Shown here: positions 48,159 to 60,755 of the stretch, one piece after another
Position numbering within the stretch: the stretch's first letter is position 1
Layout of the letters: each line of letters starts with the position of its first letter
Assembly: GCA_029255685.2 (NCBI GenBank)
Contig: CM055315.2
Span: 56,515,181-56,579,180 of the forward strand
DNA length: 64,000 nt
Direction of reading: 5' to 3'
DNA from: Silene conica
Lineage: Eukaryota; Streptophyta; Magnoliopsida; Caryophyllales; Caryophyllaceae
Made by a program: the position numbers and the translations under genes
The notes under the pieces: generated by a model
Told to the model about the DNA's origin: nothing
Seen by the model: the letters and a program-made list of their open reading frames with translations, nothing else
Database searches by the model: none

Positions 48159-49215
48159 GTTATTATTATTATCCTTATTAATATTATTATTAGTATTGTT
48201 TTTGTTATTTTGTCATTTATGAATATGTTGGTAATTATGGTGAAGATATTATTTGATATGGTTTTAATGAGTGTATTTATCGTTTGAATTTCAAATCAAA
48301 GTATTATTTTTAGAAGTTACTATTTTTGGAAGGTTGCTATTTTGGGTAACCTCGTTGTTAGGAAGCTTTCTATTTATAGGGGGTTTCTATAAATAGAGTA
48401 TGCATACGTATTTCGAGAATTAGGGTGTTTATTAATTATATAATATTTGTTTAGGTAGCGGGTTTCGTGTGGAACATTTCTAGGCAAGCTTTGGTTTGAT
48501 CTGCGTTCCTGCTATTTCAGGTAGGGGAAAATACTGGTTTATAATAATGTGTGATCTATCATCCTTGGTGTTAAACATGTTTACGATATAATATCATGAG
48601 ATCGTTATTTTGTGCTGTTTGTACTATGTTGAGATATTATTATGATGTGCATATATATATTCTATTGTTTTGTGATACGGAGTTGGATCGGTGCGGAGTA
48701 TATATGGTGTTGGATCGGTGCGGAGTATATATGGTGTTGGATCGGTGCGGAGTATATATGGTGTTGGATCGGTGCGGAGTATATATATATGGCGTTGGAT
48801 CGGTGCGGAGTTTAATTGGCGTTGGATCGGTGCGGAGTTTACTACATTGTTATACTTATTCTTTTCCCTACTCAACCTCGTGGTTGACCCTGTGTATTCG
48901 TGATCACCTGTGATGAACCAACTATTGGGGAGCAGATTGACAGGTGGCTGAGACTAAGGGGGAGCTACGGGAGGAAGAGCTTGGATCCAGACCAGTTTAG
49001 ATGTCTAGATCACCTTAGTCAGTTTTATAAGAGTTGTACTTTATTTATTTTGTTAAGACCTTTGGACACGGATGTAAGAACATGTTTTGAGTTAACTTTA
49101 TTTAAAGTACTGTTTATCTTCCTTTGTATCTACTGCCTCGGGAAACCGAGATGGTAACACCCGTATTTATCTGAGGAGTCCTAGTACAGGCCCTTAAATA
49201 ACTGGGGGTGTTACA
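47082..49215 (+). repeat. Element E 5' LTR
   Basis: TGTAATACCCG to GGGTGTTACA. Telo-box AAACCCTAA at 47290-47298, about 40 bp before TATAAA (47335-47340), the likely core promoter. A G/T-rich block lies at about 47560-48070 and (ATT)n at about 48120-48170. Six copies of the GGATCGGTGCGGAG minisatellite lie at about 48684-48840, and the hairpin CAACC-TCGT-GGTTG at 48873-48886. Confidence 0.92.
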
Positions 49216-49218
49216 AAG

Positions 49219-49230
49219 TGGTATCAGAGC
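49219..49230 (+). promoter_or_regulatory. Primer binding site of element E
   Basis: TGGTATCAGAGC, initiator-Met tRNA type, three bases after the LTR. Confidence 0.92.
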
Positions 49231-49779
49231 GAACGATCCTCAGGCCTAAACTAATTAACCCAATGAATGTAGGAGAGTCTAAATAAAATGAACCCCGGGA
49301 TAGGACTGTTAGGAGCACACGAAAGGGGAAGTATGAGTCTGGGGCCCCCTCACACCGAACCATTGGCCCTATCAGTTTTACCCGGAAACCCAGAGTGAAA
49401 ATACGAGAGAATAAGGGTAGATTAGGAAAGGATGAAGTAATGGTATGTTGTGATAAAGTATCCATGCAAACTTGAGTATATGAAACTAATTGGAATAGCC
49501 GGGAGGGGCATGAACATGAAAGGGGATTTTATTTGTGAATAAAAGAATTGTGAACTTATGTGGTTATGTGAAGTATCTTGAAACATGTCAGTAAATGCTT
49601 TCATTTCCTTTCGCATCATGTCTAGTGATATGCGGTTATGTGATCCCGAGCCATGTTATAATTTAGTAGTACTCAATCTGATAGTTGATGCTAGACTTTA
49701 TCGTTTAGGGATCTTTAGCCCTAATCCTAATGGGTACCCACACGAGTCGGGACTCATTCCTTTTCTGTTGTATTATAGT
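49231..49779 (+). other. Element E leader
   Basis: 549-nt leader, nearly the same as A's (including the GGGGCCCCCTCACACC block at about 49340) but with 56 extra nt before gag. An in-frame ATG at 49585 could add 65 residues to Gag, but the MPPRRD start at 49780 is the one shared with A, where the upstream ATG is out of frame. Confidence 0.7.
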
Positions 49780-52700
49780 ATGCCTCCGCGAAGAGACAAC
49801 CTTGCTAACATCACACAAGAGGAGTTAGATCTATTACGAGCTGAGATTGCGACTCTAAAGGCTAAACGAATGGACTCCGCGAAAATGAGCACGATAATTG
49901 CAAGGCACCAACCCACCCATTTCACCGGGGAGGGTGAGCCTCATTTGCTGGGGGCCTGGTGCAGAGAATTCGGTAATCTGTTCGAGTTGGTAGACTGCCC
50001 TGAAGAACTGATGGTGGATCAGGCTGCCCACTATCTGAGGGGTATGGCTGGAGACTGGTGGACCGCGAATAAGGGAGAGCTCCGGGAAGCAGCAACAGAG
50101 GGTGGATCCGCGTTTGTTCCATGGGATGCATTCAAGGGGGTTCTGAACGAGGCGTTTTTACCAGAATTCCAAAAGAGCAAGCTGAGGGAGGAGTTCGACT
50201 CATTCCAGATGTCGGAGGACATGACCGTAGAGGCTTACTACAGGAAGTTCATCCAGTTGGTGCACTACGTGGGAGACATGGGTTTCGACGATGCTATGCT
50301 AGCCATGAAATTTGAGAGGGGATTATCGATCGCCATCAAAAAGAGACTGATTGCAGCTCCGCCCACCACAATCCGTGACATCTATTTACGGGCTGGGGCG
50401 GCGGAGAGGCTTTCGGATATGATCAAAAAGGACAAACAGTCCAAGACAGAAAAGAGGAAAGCTGAAACAGTAGCTGAGGGTTCAGGATCGAAAAAGCAAA
50501 GTAATAACAAGTTCAGTGGGTACTTCGGGAGTAGTGCCTCTGGTGGTGGGAGAAATCAGAGTGGGGGTAATCCCATGAGTGGGATTTCTGGCAGTTGTTC
50601 GGCAGGAATTGTGTGTTTTGGCTGTGGAAAGAGGGGACATAAGCAGGCGGTGTGTCGTTCGTCTGGAGGAAATCAGTCCGGGGGCTATCGTACACCTACA
50701 TCCGGATACCAGGGACCTCGCACTCAGTCCTATGGCAGCAGTGGCTATCGCACACCCATGACAAACTATGGTGGGGGTGCGAAGTCTGGGGGCAGCAGCA
50801 ATTATCAGAGGAATTACAACAACAGCAATCAGAACCGTTCATATCAGAACCAGTACAATGGAAGTGGGAACAACAACAAGACAGGGACGACAGGAAATCA
50901 GCAGGCTGGAACATCTACTTCCAGCCAGAGTGGAGTCAAGTCCAGTGGCAAGCTCTTTGCCATGGGAAAGCAGGCAGCTCAGGAGGATGCTCATGTGGTT
51001 ACTGGTACTTTTCTTGTGAACTCTAACCCTACTTTCGTACTTTTCGATTCCGGTGCCACCCATTCGTTTGTGTCTAGAGATCATGTTAAGGCTTTGGGAC
51101 TAGAGAGATTTGACTGGATCGCGGATCCAGTGACCATACCATCCGGCGAGTCAATAGTCTGTAATAGAGTATATGGTAGTGTACCCATCAAAATCGGGGA
51201 AGCAATTTTCTATTGTGACCTCATCGAGTTTCCTCTGGGGGGCTTTGAGGTGATTTTGGGGATGGACTGGCTAGGGAAGTATCGAGCTTTCATCGACTGT
51301 CATCAAAAGAAGATTTCCTTGAAAGGACCTAAGGGAGTGAGGGTGTCTTACAAGGGATACCGTGTGAAACCAAAAATCAAATTCATTTCTGTCAATACCC
51401 TTAAGTCTGGCTTGAGGAAAGGAGAGAGCCTAATCTTATGCCAAATGTGGAATTGTGAAGCTGAGACCCCCAAGACTAGTGAGATACCTGTGGTACGGGA
51501 GTTTGAGGGAGTTTTTCGTGACGACGTTCCGGGGTTACCGCCAAGGAGGGAAGTGGAATTCTCCATCGACCTAAAACCAGGGGCGGGACCAATATCTAAA
51601 TCACCGTACCGTATGGGACCGAAAGAGATGGAGGAGTTGAAGAAACAGTTGGATGAACTAGCTGAGAAAGGATTCATCCGACCCAGTGTGTCGCCCTGGG
51701 GAGCACCCGTTTTGTTTGTGAAGAAGAAGGATGGGAGTTTGAGGTTGTGTGTTGACTACCGAGAGCTGAACAATGTAACCATCAAGAACCGTTACCCATT
51801 GCCGAGAATTGACGACTTGTTCGATCAGTTGAGTGGGGCCGGGGTTTTCTCCAAGATTGATTTGAGATCCGGGTATCATCAATTGAGGATAAAGGATGAA
51901 GATATTCCGAAGACCGCTTTCCGAACGAGGTATGGCCACTATGAATTTGTGGTTATGCCCTTTGGATTGACTAATGCTCCAGCTGTGTTCATGGACTTGA
52001 TGAATCGAGTCTTCAGCCCGTATCTCGACAAGTTCGTGGTGGTATTTATCGATGATATCCTGGTGTATTCCAGGAATGCGGAGGAGCACGAAGATCATTT
52101 GAGGAAGGTACTTCAGATTTTGGCAGAACATAAACTCAATGCTAAGTTGAGTAAGTGTGAATTTTGGTTGGAGAAAGTGGCGTTCTTGGGGCATGTCATT
52201 TCCAAAGAGGGGGTATCTGTTGACCCTAGTAAAATTGAAGCTGTGACTAAGTGGCAAAGTCCGAAGAATGTGAGTGAGATCCGAAGTTTTCTGGGGTTAG
52301 CAGGTTATTACCGGAGGTTCGTCAAAGACTTTTCGAAGATAGCAAAGCCGTTGACGTCGTTAATGAGAAAGGAGAACCGTTTCGTCTGGGATGAGAGTTG
52401 TGAGAAGGCATTCCTAACCCTTAAGGAACGCCTGACAACAGCTCCTATCCTGGCCTTGCCAGTTGGGAGTGATAATTTTGAAGTATACACCGACGCTTCA
52501 AAGCATGGGTTGGGTTGTGTGCTAATGCAGAATGGTAGAGTGATCGCGTATGCTTCTCGCCAGTTGAAGACTTATGAAGAGAATTATCCGACTCATGATT
52601 TGGAATTGGGCGCTGTGGTCTTTGCACTGAAATTGTGGCGTCATTACCTTTATGGGGCCACTTTTAAGGTGTTTTTTGACCATAAGAGCCTGAAGTATAT

Positions 52701-54385
52701 CTACACTCAGAAAGAGTTGAACATGAGACAGAGGAGGTGGATAGAGTTGATCGGAGATTATGATATGCAGATTGTCTACCACGAAGGCAAGGCAAACGTG
52801 GTAGCTGACGCTCTAAGTAGGAAGTCAATACATGCTTTGGATTGTGCCAGATCGAGAGGGAGGTTGTATGGTGAACTAAGGGAGATGGGAATATTCATGA
52901 TCCGGAAAGGGGACACTCTTGGTGACTTGACAGTGGAGCCTGAGTTGTATGGGGAGATTCGGGAGTTACAGCAGAACGATGAGAGAATCCAGAAGTGGCG
53001 TTTGATGGTGGAGATCAGAATGGAAACGGTGATGAGACATCCAAGTTCAGTATTCATACCGATGGTAGTTTGAGGTTCAGTGGGCGATGGTGTGTACCGA
53101 ATGTTGAGGAGCTAAAGAAGAAGATCCTGACTGAAGCTCATGCTACTCCTTATTCTGTTCACCCAGGGGGTGATAAGTTGTATAAGGATCTTAAGAAGAC
53201 GTTTTGGTGGCCTAATATGAAGAAGGAAGTCGCAGAATTTGTGTCGAGGTGTTTGACGTGTCAACGAGTGAAAGGAGAACATAAGAGACCTCAAGGGAAA
53301 GTTCAACCGTTGGATGTGCCAGAGTGGAAGTGGGAGAATATTTCGATGGACTTTATCGTGGGGTTGCCTCGGACTCAGAAGGGCAACAACATGATTTGGT
53401 GATCGTGGATCGTTTAACTAAGTCAGCTCACTTTATTCCCATGAAAGATACCTGGAGTAAAGCTGAATTGGCTAAGTCATATGTTCAGAATGTGGTCAAA
53501 CTGCATGGTGTACCCAAGGACATCGTTTCGGATCGAGACTCGAGGTTTATATCCAGGTTTTGGCAGGAGTTGCAGGCTGCTTTGGGTACCCAATTGAAGA
53601 TGAGTACAGCTTTCCATCCAGCTACTGATGGTCAGACTGAGAGAACGATTCAGACCCTTGAGGATATGTTGAGGGCTTGTGTACTTGAGTTCGGAGGATC
53701 TTGGGAGGATCGCCTGGGGTTGATCGAGTTTTCTTATAATAACAGTTACCATGCAAGCATAGGCATGGCCCCTTTTGAGGCTTTGTATGGAAGGAAGTGT
53801 CGGAGCCCTGTGTGTTGGGATGATCGAGCTGATGTTGTGACATTGGGGCCAGATATGATCCAGGAGATGGTGGAGCAGGTTCAGATTATTCGACAGAGGA
53901 TGAGGGCCGCTCAGGATAGACAGAAAAGCTATGCCGATCTGAAGAGGAGCGATATTTCATTTGAGGCCGGAGAGAAAGTCTTACTGAAAGTCTCTCCGAT
54001 GAAGGGTGTGATGAGATTCGGCAAGCGTGGCAAACTGAGTCAGAAATTTATTGGACCGTTTGAGATCTTGGATAGAGTTGGGGAAGTGGCATATCGCTTG
54101 GCTTTACCTCCAGCCCTATCCAAGGTCCATAATGTGTTTCATGTGTCTCAATTGAGGAAATATGTGAGTGACCCATCGCATATCCTTCAGCACGAGGTGA
54201 TTGAGGTAGATGAGCAGTTGTCATACATTGAGACTCCGAAGGTAATTCTAGACAGAAAGGTGCGGAAAACTCGCAATGGGGAGACGATCTTGGTGAAGGT
54301 CCTGTGGACCAATCATAATCAGGAGGAGGCTACATGGGAGCCTGAGGCAGTTATAAGGGAGCGTTATCCGCATTTGTTCGATTGA
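49780..54385 (+). pseudogene. Gypsy gag-pol polyprotein with two frameshifts
   Basis: Start MPPRRD at 49780 (frame open from 49585). The first segment runs to TGA/TAG-bounded 53073 and covers Gag, the CCHC knuckle [14 protein letters not shown], protease [24 protein letters not shown], RNase H (YTDAS, VADALSR) and the start of integrase. Position 53011-53014 lacks one base relative to A's frame. The second segment continues to 53402 through the zinc region (HPGG ... CLTCQ). A second one-base loss, GG for GGG in ATGATTTGGGTGAT at about 53398, shifts to the third segment, which runs to TGA at 54383-54385 with [15 protein letters not shown] and the chromodomain-like C-terminus. Unlike A it keeps Gln at the RNase H site and consensus residues GFIRPS and FRTRYG. 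One odd residue is VFFDHKS for VFSDHKS. Confidence 0.93.
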
Positions 54386-54388
54386 GGT

Positions 54389-54427
54389 AAGTTACGCGGA
54401 CGTAACTTTTCTTTAAGGGGGGTGGAA
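54389..54427 (+). promoter_or_regulatory. Upstream hairpin plus PPT module of E
   Basis: AAGTTACG-CGGA-CGTAACTT (54389-54408) followed by AAGGGGGGTGGAA (54415-54427). The next bases read TATAACATTC where A has TGTAACATTC, so the LTR-start-like TG is lost in E. Confidence 0.7.
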
Positions 54428-54503
54428 TATAACATTCTGTGATTTGAGTGAGCCTTTTATGATGTTTTATGTTCCTAGTACGTTTTGTCACCTGGGCGTT
54501 GTT

Positions 54504-54540
54504 GAACTTCGGGACGAAGTTCATTTTAAGGGGGGAAGAC
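54504..54540 (+). promoter_or_regulatory. Downstream hairpin plus PPT module of E
   Basis: GAACTTCG-GGA-CGAAGTTC (54504-54522) then TTTTAAGGGGGGAAGAC up to the 3' LTR start. By position this is the active polypurine tract. Confidence 0.8.
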
Positions 54541-55578
54541 TGTAATACCCGTATAATTTCGTTACGATAATTGAGCTTGTTTCGCGACGAAAAGATAGTT
54601 TTAAACTACAGCGATGTATTATTTGATAAGTGTACATGTTTATATGATTTAATTGTGTTGTATGCCTTAGTGGGGTTCGAACACGAGACCAAAGGGTAGA
54701 GTCTTGGGCCTCGTTAGTTGTGCAAAGAAAACAGCCCACACGTTTGACAAACCCTAAACGCAACCCTAGCCACTCACAAACTCACACCTCACGTATAAAC
54801 CCTCCCTGCCGTCATTTTGGACTGTAAAAAGACCTCACTTCTGACCTAGCCCAGACACGTTAGACACCCTAAACCTACTGCCGCCACCACACAGAAGAGA
54901 AGGAGAGTCTTCACTGCCACCACCACCTTCACGGTTGCCCAGAATTCCGATCTGAAGACAGGTAAGCCACTGTCGTTATTTTTATCACGTTGGTATGTAG
55001 CTTTTTGTCGAGTCTGTTGTAGGGTGGCGTCTGGCTGTGGTGGTCTGGCTAGGTTGTCTTGTGTTGCTGGGTGTCTAAGGGGTGTCAGGGTGGTGTTTGT
55101 GTTGGTTGTAGTGCGTCGGTATCTTTGTAAGAGGGGTGTTTGTCACGCAGTTTGCAAGGTGTTTGTTTGGGTCGTGGGAAGGTGTGCTCAGGGAAGGAGT
55201 TTGGGGGTGGTACCACCGTTGGGGGGAGGTCGACGCGGTGGTACCACCACAGTGTCTTGTACGTGTGTCAGGGTGTGTCGGGGTGTCAGTTACAGGGGGT
55301 GTTGATGGTGGTTGTTGCGTCGATGGTAGTCTGAAGGTGTAGGTACAGGGAGTCTAGGCGGGAGTCAGACCTGGTTGTTGGGCGCTGGTCTGACTCGCCG
55401 GCGGCCGTCGAGTGGTTCGGTGGTGTCAGGGATGTCGTGGGGAGTTGGTTGTGTCGGAAGGGGTGGTCTGCTGGTGGCCGATGTGGTGGTTTAGGTGCGG
55501 GTGGTGGTTCGAAGTCATGGTAAAGGTGAAGTCGGGTTTTAGGGGGCTGCTGGGTTCGTTTTAGTGTAAGACATGATT

Positions 55579-55614
<36 letters not shown>

Positions 55615-56671
55615 GTTATTATTATTATCCTTATTAATATTATTATTAGTATTGTTTTTGTTATTTTGTCATTTATGAATATGTTGGTAATTATGGTGAA
55701 GATATTATTTGATATGGTTTTAATGAGTGTATTTATCGTTTGAATTTCAAATCAAAGTATTATTTTTAGAAGTTACTATTTTTGGAAGGTTGCTATTTTG
55801 GGTAACCTCGTTGTTAGGAAGCTTTCTATTTATAGGGGGTTTCTATAAATAGAGTATGCATACGTATTTCGAGAATTAGGGTGTTTATTAATTATATAAT
55901 ATTTGTTTAGGTAGCGGGTTTCGTGTGGAACATTTCTAGGCAAGCTTTGGTTTGATCTGCGTTCCTGCTATTTCAGGTAGGGGAAAATACTGGTTTATAA
56001 TAATGTGTGATCTATCATCCTTGGTGTTAAACATGTTTACGATATAATATCATGAGATCGTTATTTTGTGCTGTTTGTACTATGTTGAGATATTATTATG
56101 ATGTGCATATATATATTCTATTGTTTTGTGATACGGAGTTGGATCGGTGCGGAGTATATATGGTGTTGGATCGGTGCGGAGTATATATGGTGTTGGATCG
56201 GTGCGGAGTATATATGGTGTTGGATCGGTGCGGAGTATATATATATGGCGTTGGATCGGTGCGGAGTTTAATTGGCGTTGGATCGGTGCGGAGTTTACTA
56301 CATTGTTATACTTATTCTTTTCCCTACTCAACCTCGTGGTTGACCCTGTGTATTCGTGATCACCTGTGATGAACCAACTATTGGGGAGCAGATTGACAGG
56401 TGGCTGAGACTAAGGGGGAGCTACGGGAGGAAGAGCTTGGATCCAGACCAGTTTAGATGTCTAGATCACCTTAGTCAGTTTTATAAGAGTTGTACTTTAT
56501 TTATTTTGTTAAGACCTTTGGACACGGATGTAAGAACATGTTTTGAGTTAACTTTATTTAAAGTACTGTTTATCTTCCTTTGTATCTACTGCCTCGGGAA
56601 ACCGAGATGGTAACACCCGTATTTATCTGAGGAGTCCTAGTACAGGCCCTTAAATAACTGGGGGTGTTACA
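54541..56671 (+). repeat. Element E 3' LTR
   Basis: 2131 bp, same layout as the 5' LTR: telo-box 54749-54757, TATAAA 54794-54799, (ATT)n at about 55579-55628, six minisatellite copies, hairpin 56329-56342. It is followed by the duplication CGTTT. Confidence 0.92.
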
Positions 56672-56676
56672 CGTTT
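56672..56676. repeat. Target duplication of E, right
   Basis: CGTTT, identical to 47077-47081. Confidence 0.9.
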
Positions 56677-56994
56677 ATTCACACACGATCTATTAACTAA
56701 CTCGCATACTCGCCCCTTCACTTAACAACATATAAAAATAACACTTACTCGATAATAAATTATCGAGTATAACGTTAAATAACCATCAACGCGTCAAAAT
56801 AAATAATAAACCTCATAAATAATAAAATAAACTAAATAATAAAATATGAGGTATTACAGTCTTCCCTCCTTAAAATGAACTTCGTCCCGAAGTTCACCAT
56901 CCATGGTCAACAACATGGTCCCTAGGCACACAAAAAGTATCACCACATAACATCCAATACCACTAAGAGTACTTTAGAAGCTCGAAATGTTACA
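56677..56994 (-). repeat. Element D 3' LTR, part 2 (U3 start)
   Basis: Completes D's 3' LTR, ending (element start) at TGTAACATTTCG on the minus strand. It contains, inside the LTR, a whole downstream-type hairpin (56877-56895) and purine tract followed by TGTAATACCTC at 56858, the kind of junction at which A and E begin their LTRs. Confidence 0.85.
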
Positions 56995-57031
56995 TTCTAC
57001 CCTCGTTAAGAAAACTTTGTCCCCAAAGTTT
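56995..57031 (-). promoter_or_regulatory. Hairpin plus PPT used by element D
   Basis: On the minus strand AAACTTTG-GGGA-CAAAGTTT (57031-57012) is followed by CTTAACGAGGGTAGAA and then the LTR start TGTAACATTTCG at 56994. The stem differs from A and E but keeps the NGGA loop. Confidence 0.72.
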
Positions 57032-57221
57032 AACGTATAACCAAATTATAGGATACTTCACACAATCATGACATATCAATTAGCCATGTCATAACAACTA
57101 GTCATATTATATATCAATAAGATTTTACAATCCTATCCTTCTTAAAACACGGTTACGTCCCCGTAGCCTCATTATTCAAAGCCCGGCTCATTACTCCGTC
57201 TGACTCATTACTCTATCTCAT

Positions 57222-57318
<97 letters not shown>

Positions 57319-60300
57319 CTCCAAGTAACCAAGTATCACACTCATCGTCGAATCTATGGCCAAAGACAAGGGGTGAGTGAACTGCCGGAATAAACCGCGA
57401 AACAATATCTCCATCTCAATATCGATTCTAAACTCGTAAAGATGTAACTCAATAACCATGACCAGTCTGAACCATAAACATAGCTCGGCTCAAAGGCCCC
57501 ATAACTCAATACTAGTAACCAATCTCAAAACGATATCGTTATTGTCAAAGGTTCAAAGAATCATGCTCAACGCTTAGAGCAAAATTCTAAGCTACTCACT
57601 CACGAGTCAAGGTCGACGAAATCAACCAATCAAACAAAATATCACCGAATAACCTTAATGTCAAAATAATCAGTTAAGCTTACCAGCAAAAGCCAACCTC
57701 TCAATACTTCTCAATCCACTAAACTTAGAAATATGTCAGCTCACTTGACAACGTATCATGGTTCAAGCTCTAGTGCTAAAAACAATGTGTTTTCACGCAT
57801 TAAAGGGCAACAACAACGACTGTCTTGTTCCCAACTACACCAATTCAGTATTGTCTTTCACCTCATATCAATCAATTGCGCGGGAATACTCATCTCAATA
57901 TTAAACCCGTCTCACCAACAGATGACTAAATTAAACTCATTGATGGAAAATATTAATGGATACGAATCAATTGCTAATAACTCAACAAAGATAAGATTAG
58001 CGCACAAATCGTCATAGCAAATAAATAACAGTTAGCAACACCTTAATATTGACAACTTCGAACAATAATATTGACAATAGAATCGGTAGAATCGTGTTAC
58101 GCAGTATAACGGGATCAGAGTAACTAATATTTAAATACCCTTGAAATTTTAATACAAAGTTAGCATATTTACACCAATGTAGACAATTAGTAAACTCATA
58201 ATCCATCAATAACTGATTAAAACATTTCATGCTCATACTCATATTATAGAAGCAAAATCATATTTTAGACATGACTTAAGGCAAAAGTAACTAACATAAA
58301 TAACATGGAGCATTGATTTACGAGATATACCCTAATCTTGGACTAGCAAGGCATCTTAGCATTCTTATATGTGAATAAGTTAAACCAATTAGATACATTT
58401 CCCATCCACTCACATTTAATCATTTATCGAGAACTATTAATATATATGACTTGTAAAATCAGGATTTTATATAATGCGCAGCAATTAAACATTCGGGCTG
58501 GATTTCATCAACACATAACTACAGAATATATCATGTTGCAAACAATCACTATAATTATCAAAACATCGAGCGTTATCCTGGATAATCATCACTTTGAAAA
58601 CATTTTGAAACTTTCGAAACATGGAAGTGGTAATTTATGACAATTTTTAAGTACGAAACAAAGACAATTTTACAAGCTATAGATCGACACGAGACTATAC
58701 GGAAACATTCTGACTCTTCTTTACCAACACATTGTTCTTGCAATTTGTAGCTCATGCATTATGAAGATCTAACGATAAAATTAGACGAGTTCACCAGATT
58801 AGCACTTCCATAAAGTATATGTCAACCAATTCATAAATCAATACATCATGATCAGGTTTTAAACATAACAGTATGCATTTCAGTTTATAGCATAGCAATA
58901 TACATGGAGAGTTTGTAGGGACTTTTGTCGCAGGAACTAGACAAAAATGTACCATTAATATACGAAATAACATCAACAAGATTCACATTGTTCAAATAAT
59001 CACAATTACGTTTAACAATTAGATTGCTATATCATGCCAATAAACTTACCAGTTAATTTCATTCTACCACTTGGCAAGATTCTTCACTGGTAACCATGAT
59101 TTGCCATCACATACGAACAACGCATAATTATTTTGAGGTCATATCACTAAAAGTAAGAGCGTCGGTATAAATGAAACTATTTTATATAGGAATAAGCAAG
59201 GTTACGCTATCATGTAGTAAGGTGCATATTCATATCACATGCCTAATATTCATGTTACTACTGCCATATCAGGATATCACATGGTCGCATCATATAATTC
59301 ACATTTGATTAAACTTTTATATGAAACTTACATAACTTACAAATTCACTAATTAAACATTATGCAGCAATTTACACAAATCATAATGAAATATCCGCTTA
59401 GCTATCTTGCGATCTAGTATAGCTTTTAGAGAATATATTAAATTAACTAATCATAGGAAAAAGAAGCGAATGCATATCTCAAGGAAATCATTTATAACAA
59501 TTTACAGTAATACGACCTGGTTTATCATTTTGAAAAAGTAGGTGAATACTCTAGGCAGTGGAGTTGAAATTATGCATGAACAATACTCACGTTCTAAATG
59601 GGTTTCTTTACGGTCATAACGGGACTGTGCCGTAACAATCTGACCACTGTCAACTAAAAGATTTATTTCTCTCAAATATAACTCGTACAAACATGAATCC
59701 AAAAGCATTGGAAAGCTAACTTCGAAGGTTATCATACATATAATTTTCATACTTAAATATAGAACACATTTAAAATGACAGCCCGTACAAACAAGGTAAC
59801 ATTCTTGATGTTTATAAAAATTTTGGTCCCGTTACAATATCACATTACTACTTCGAAACTCACCCATTCATTTTCCGGAACACGTTGGCATATCATTTGA
59901 AGCATATACATCACTTTATACCACATTAACATTCATTCCTCATTTCAACTATAGTTGTCATATAAAGCACAGTAAAGATTTTGAAACTGAAAATAGGATC
60001 AACTAAGTAACTTGATAGTTATACATGTGTATCTAAATAAATTAGTTCCTACCATCGCACAATCACAACTTATCCAAGTACGGAAATATAAGCTAGGGAC
60101 TACTACGTATCCCTTATTGATGCCTAACTTCATAACGAATTTAAATGCGTATAATAGGCATAAAATTTGAAGTATGATATATGCAACACATAACTATATA
60201 CATCCCGCATATCACTAGACATGGATTACCATAACATATGATAAGATCAACATAATTACTCGTCTTTACAAGGAGTTAAACACCAATATCATATAATAAC

Positions 60301-60743
60301 GGTACTCATTTAAATATCCGATAATCGTATGAACATTTCAAAATACCAGAATCATATGATCACATCACCCTTAACTATTGCTCAACAATTACACCTCCAA
60401 ACTCTGAAAATTCAATTCAATCATCCAGATCGATCCACATTTCTTATCACACATATCCTTCCGACGCATATCATTAATCATAACTCAAATATTACTTACC
60501 TCATTCTTCTCCTGCAAGAACGTTAGAACAATGTAACTAGGTCACTAATAGTCTACCCCACTCTTCAATTACTCTCATCGGGTTCCCGAGACAGAACCGA
60601 AAGGGCCCATGGTTTGGTGTGAGGGGGCCCCTAACTCATCCCGTTCCTTTTTGGGGCTCCTATCAGTTTCATCTCGGGGTTCATTTTATTAGACTCTTCC
60701 TACGTTTATTATTATTCATTTGGTTTAGGCCTGAGGATCGTTC
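57032..60743 (-). other. Non-coding internal region of D
   Basis: AT-rich with no gag, pol or other recognisable protein in six frames; the short ORFs are scattered and share no motifs. A perfect (AT)n run of about 90 bp lies at 57225-57316. The PBS-proximal 160 bp (about 60580-60743) is clearly related to the leaders of A and E, including GGGGCCCCCTCACACC-type sequence in element orientation. The rest is unrelated to A and E as far as I can see. Confidence 0.75.
57225..57316. repeat. (AT)n microsatellite
   Basis: About 46 perfect AT dinucleotides inside D's internal region. The true length may differ because such runs are error-prone in assemblies. Confidence 0.9.
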
Positions 60744-60755
60744 TCTCTGATACCA
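60744..60755 (-). promoter_or_regulatory. Primer binding site of element D
   Basis: The reverse complement is TGGTATCAGAGA, one mismatch at the last base from the initiator-Met site, three bases from the LTR at 60759. Confidence 0.85.

Larger units (their letters stand above)
47082..56671 (+). mobile_element. Ty3/gypsy chromovirus-type element E, complete
   Basis: 9590 bp with LTRs of 2134 and 2131 bp, PBS, leader, gag-pol, two hairpin/PPT modules and exact CGTTT duplications. The coding region is very similar to A, but its LTR is about twice as long, with an extra G/T-rich block and an (ATT)n run. The LTR pair differs at only a few positions (for example CGTTTGACACC/CGTTAGACACC, GTAGCTTGTCG/GTAGCTTTTTGTCG, and ATT repeat number). 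It is therefore the youngest insertion of the right-hand stack, having entered D's LTR. Confidence 0.93.
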
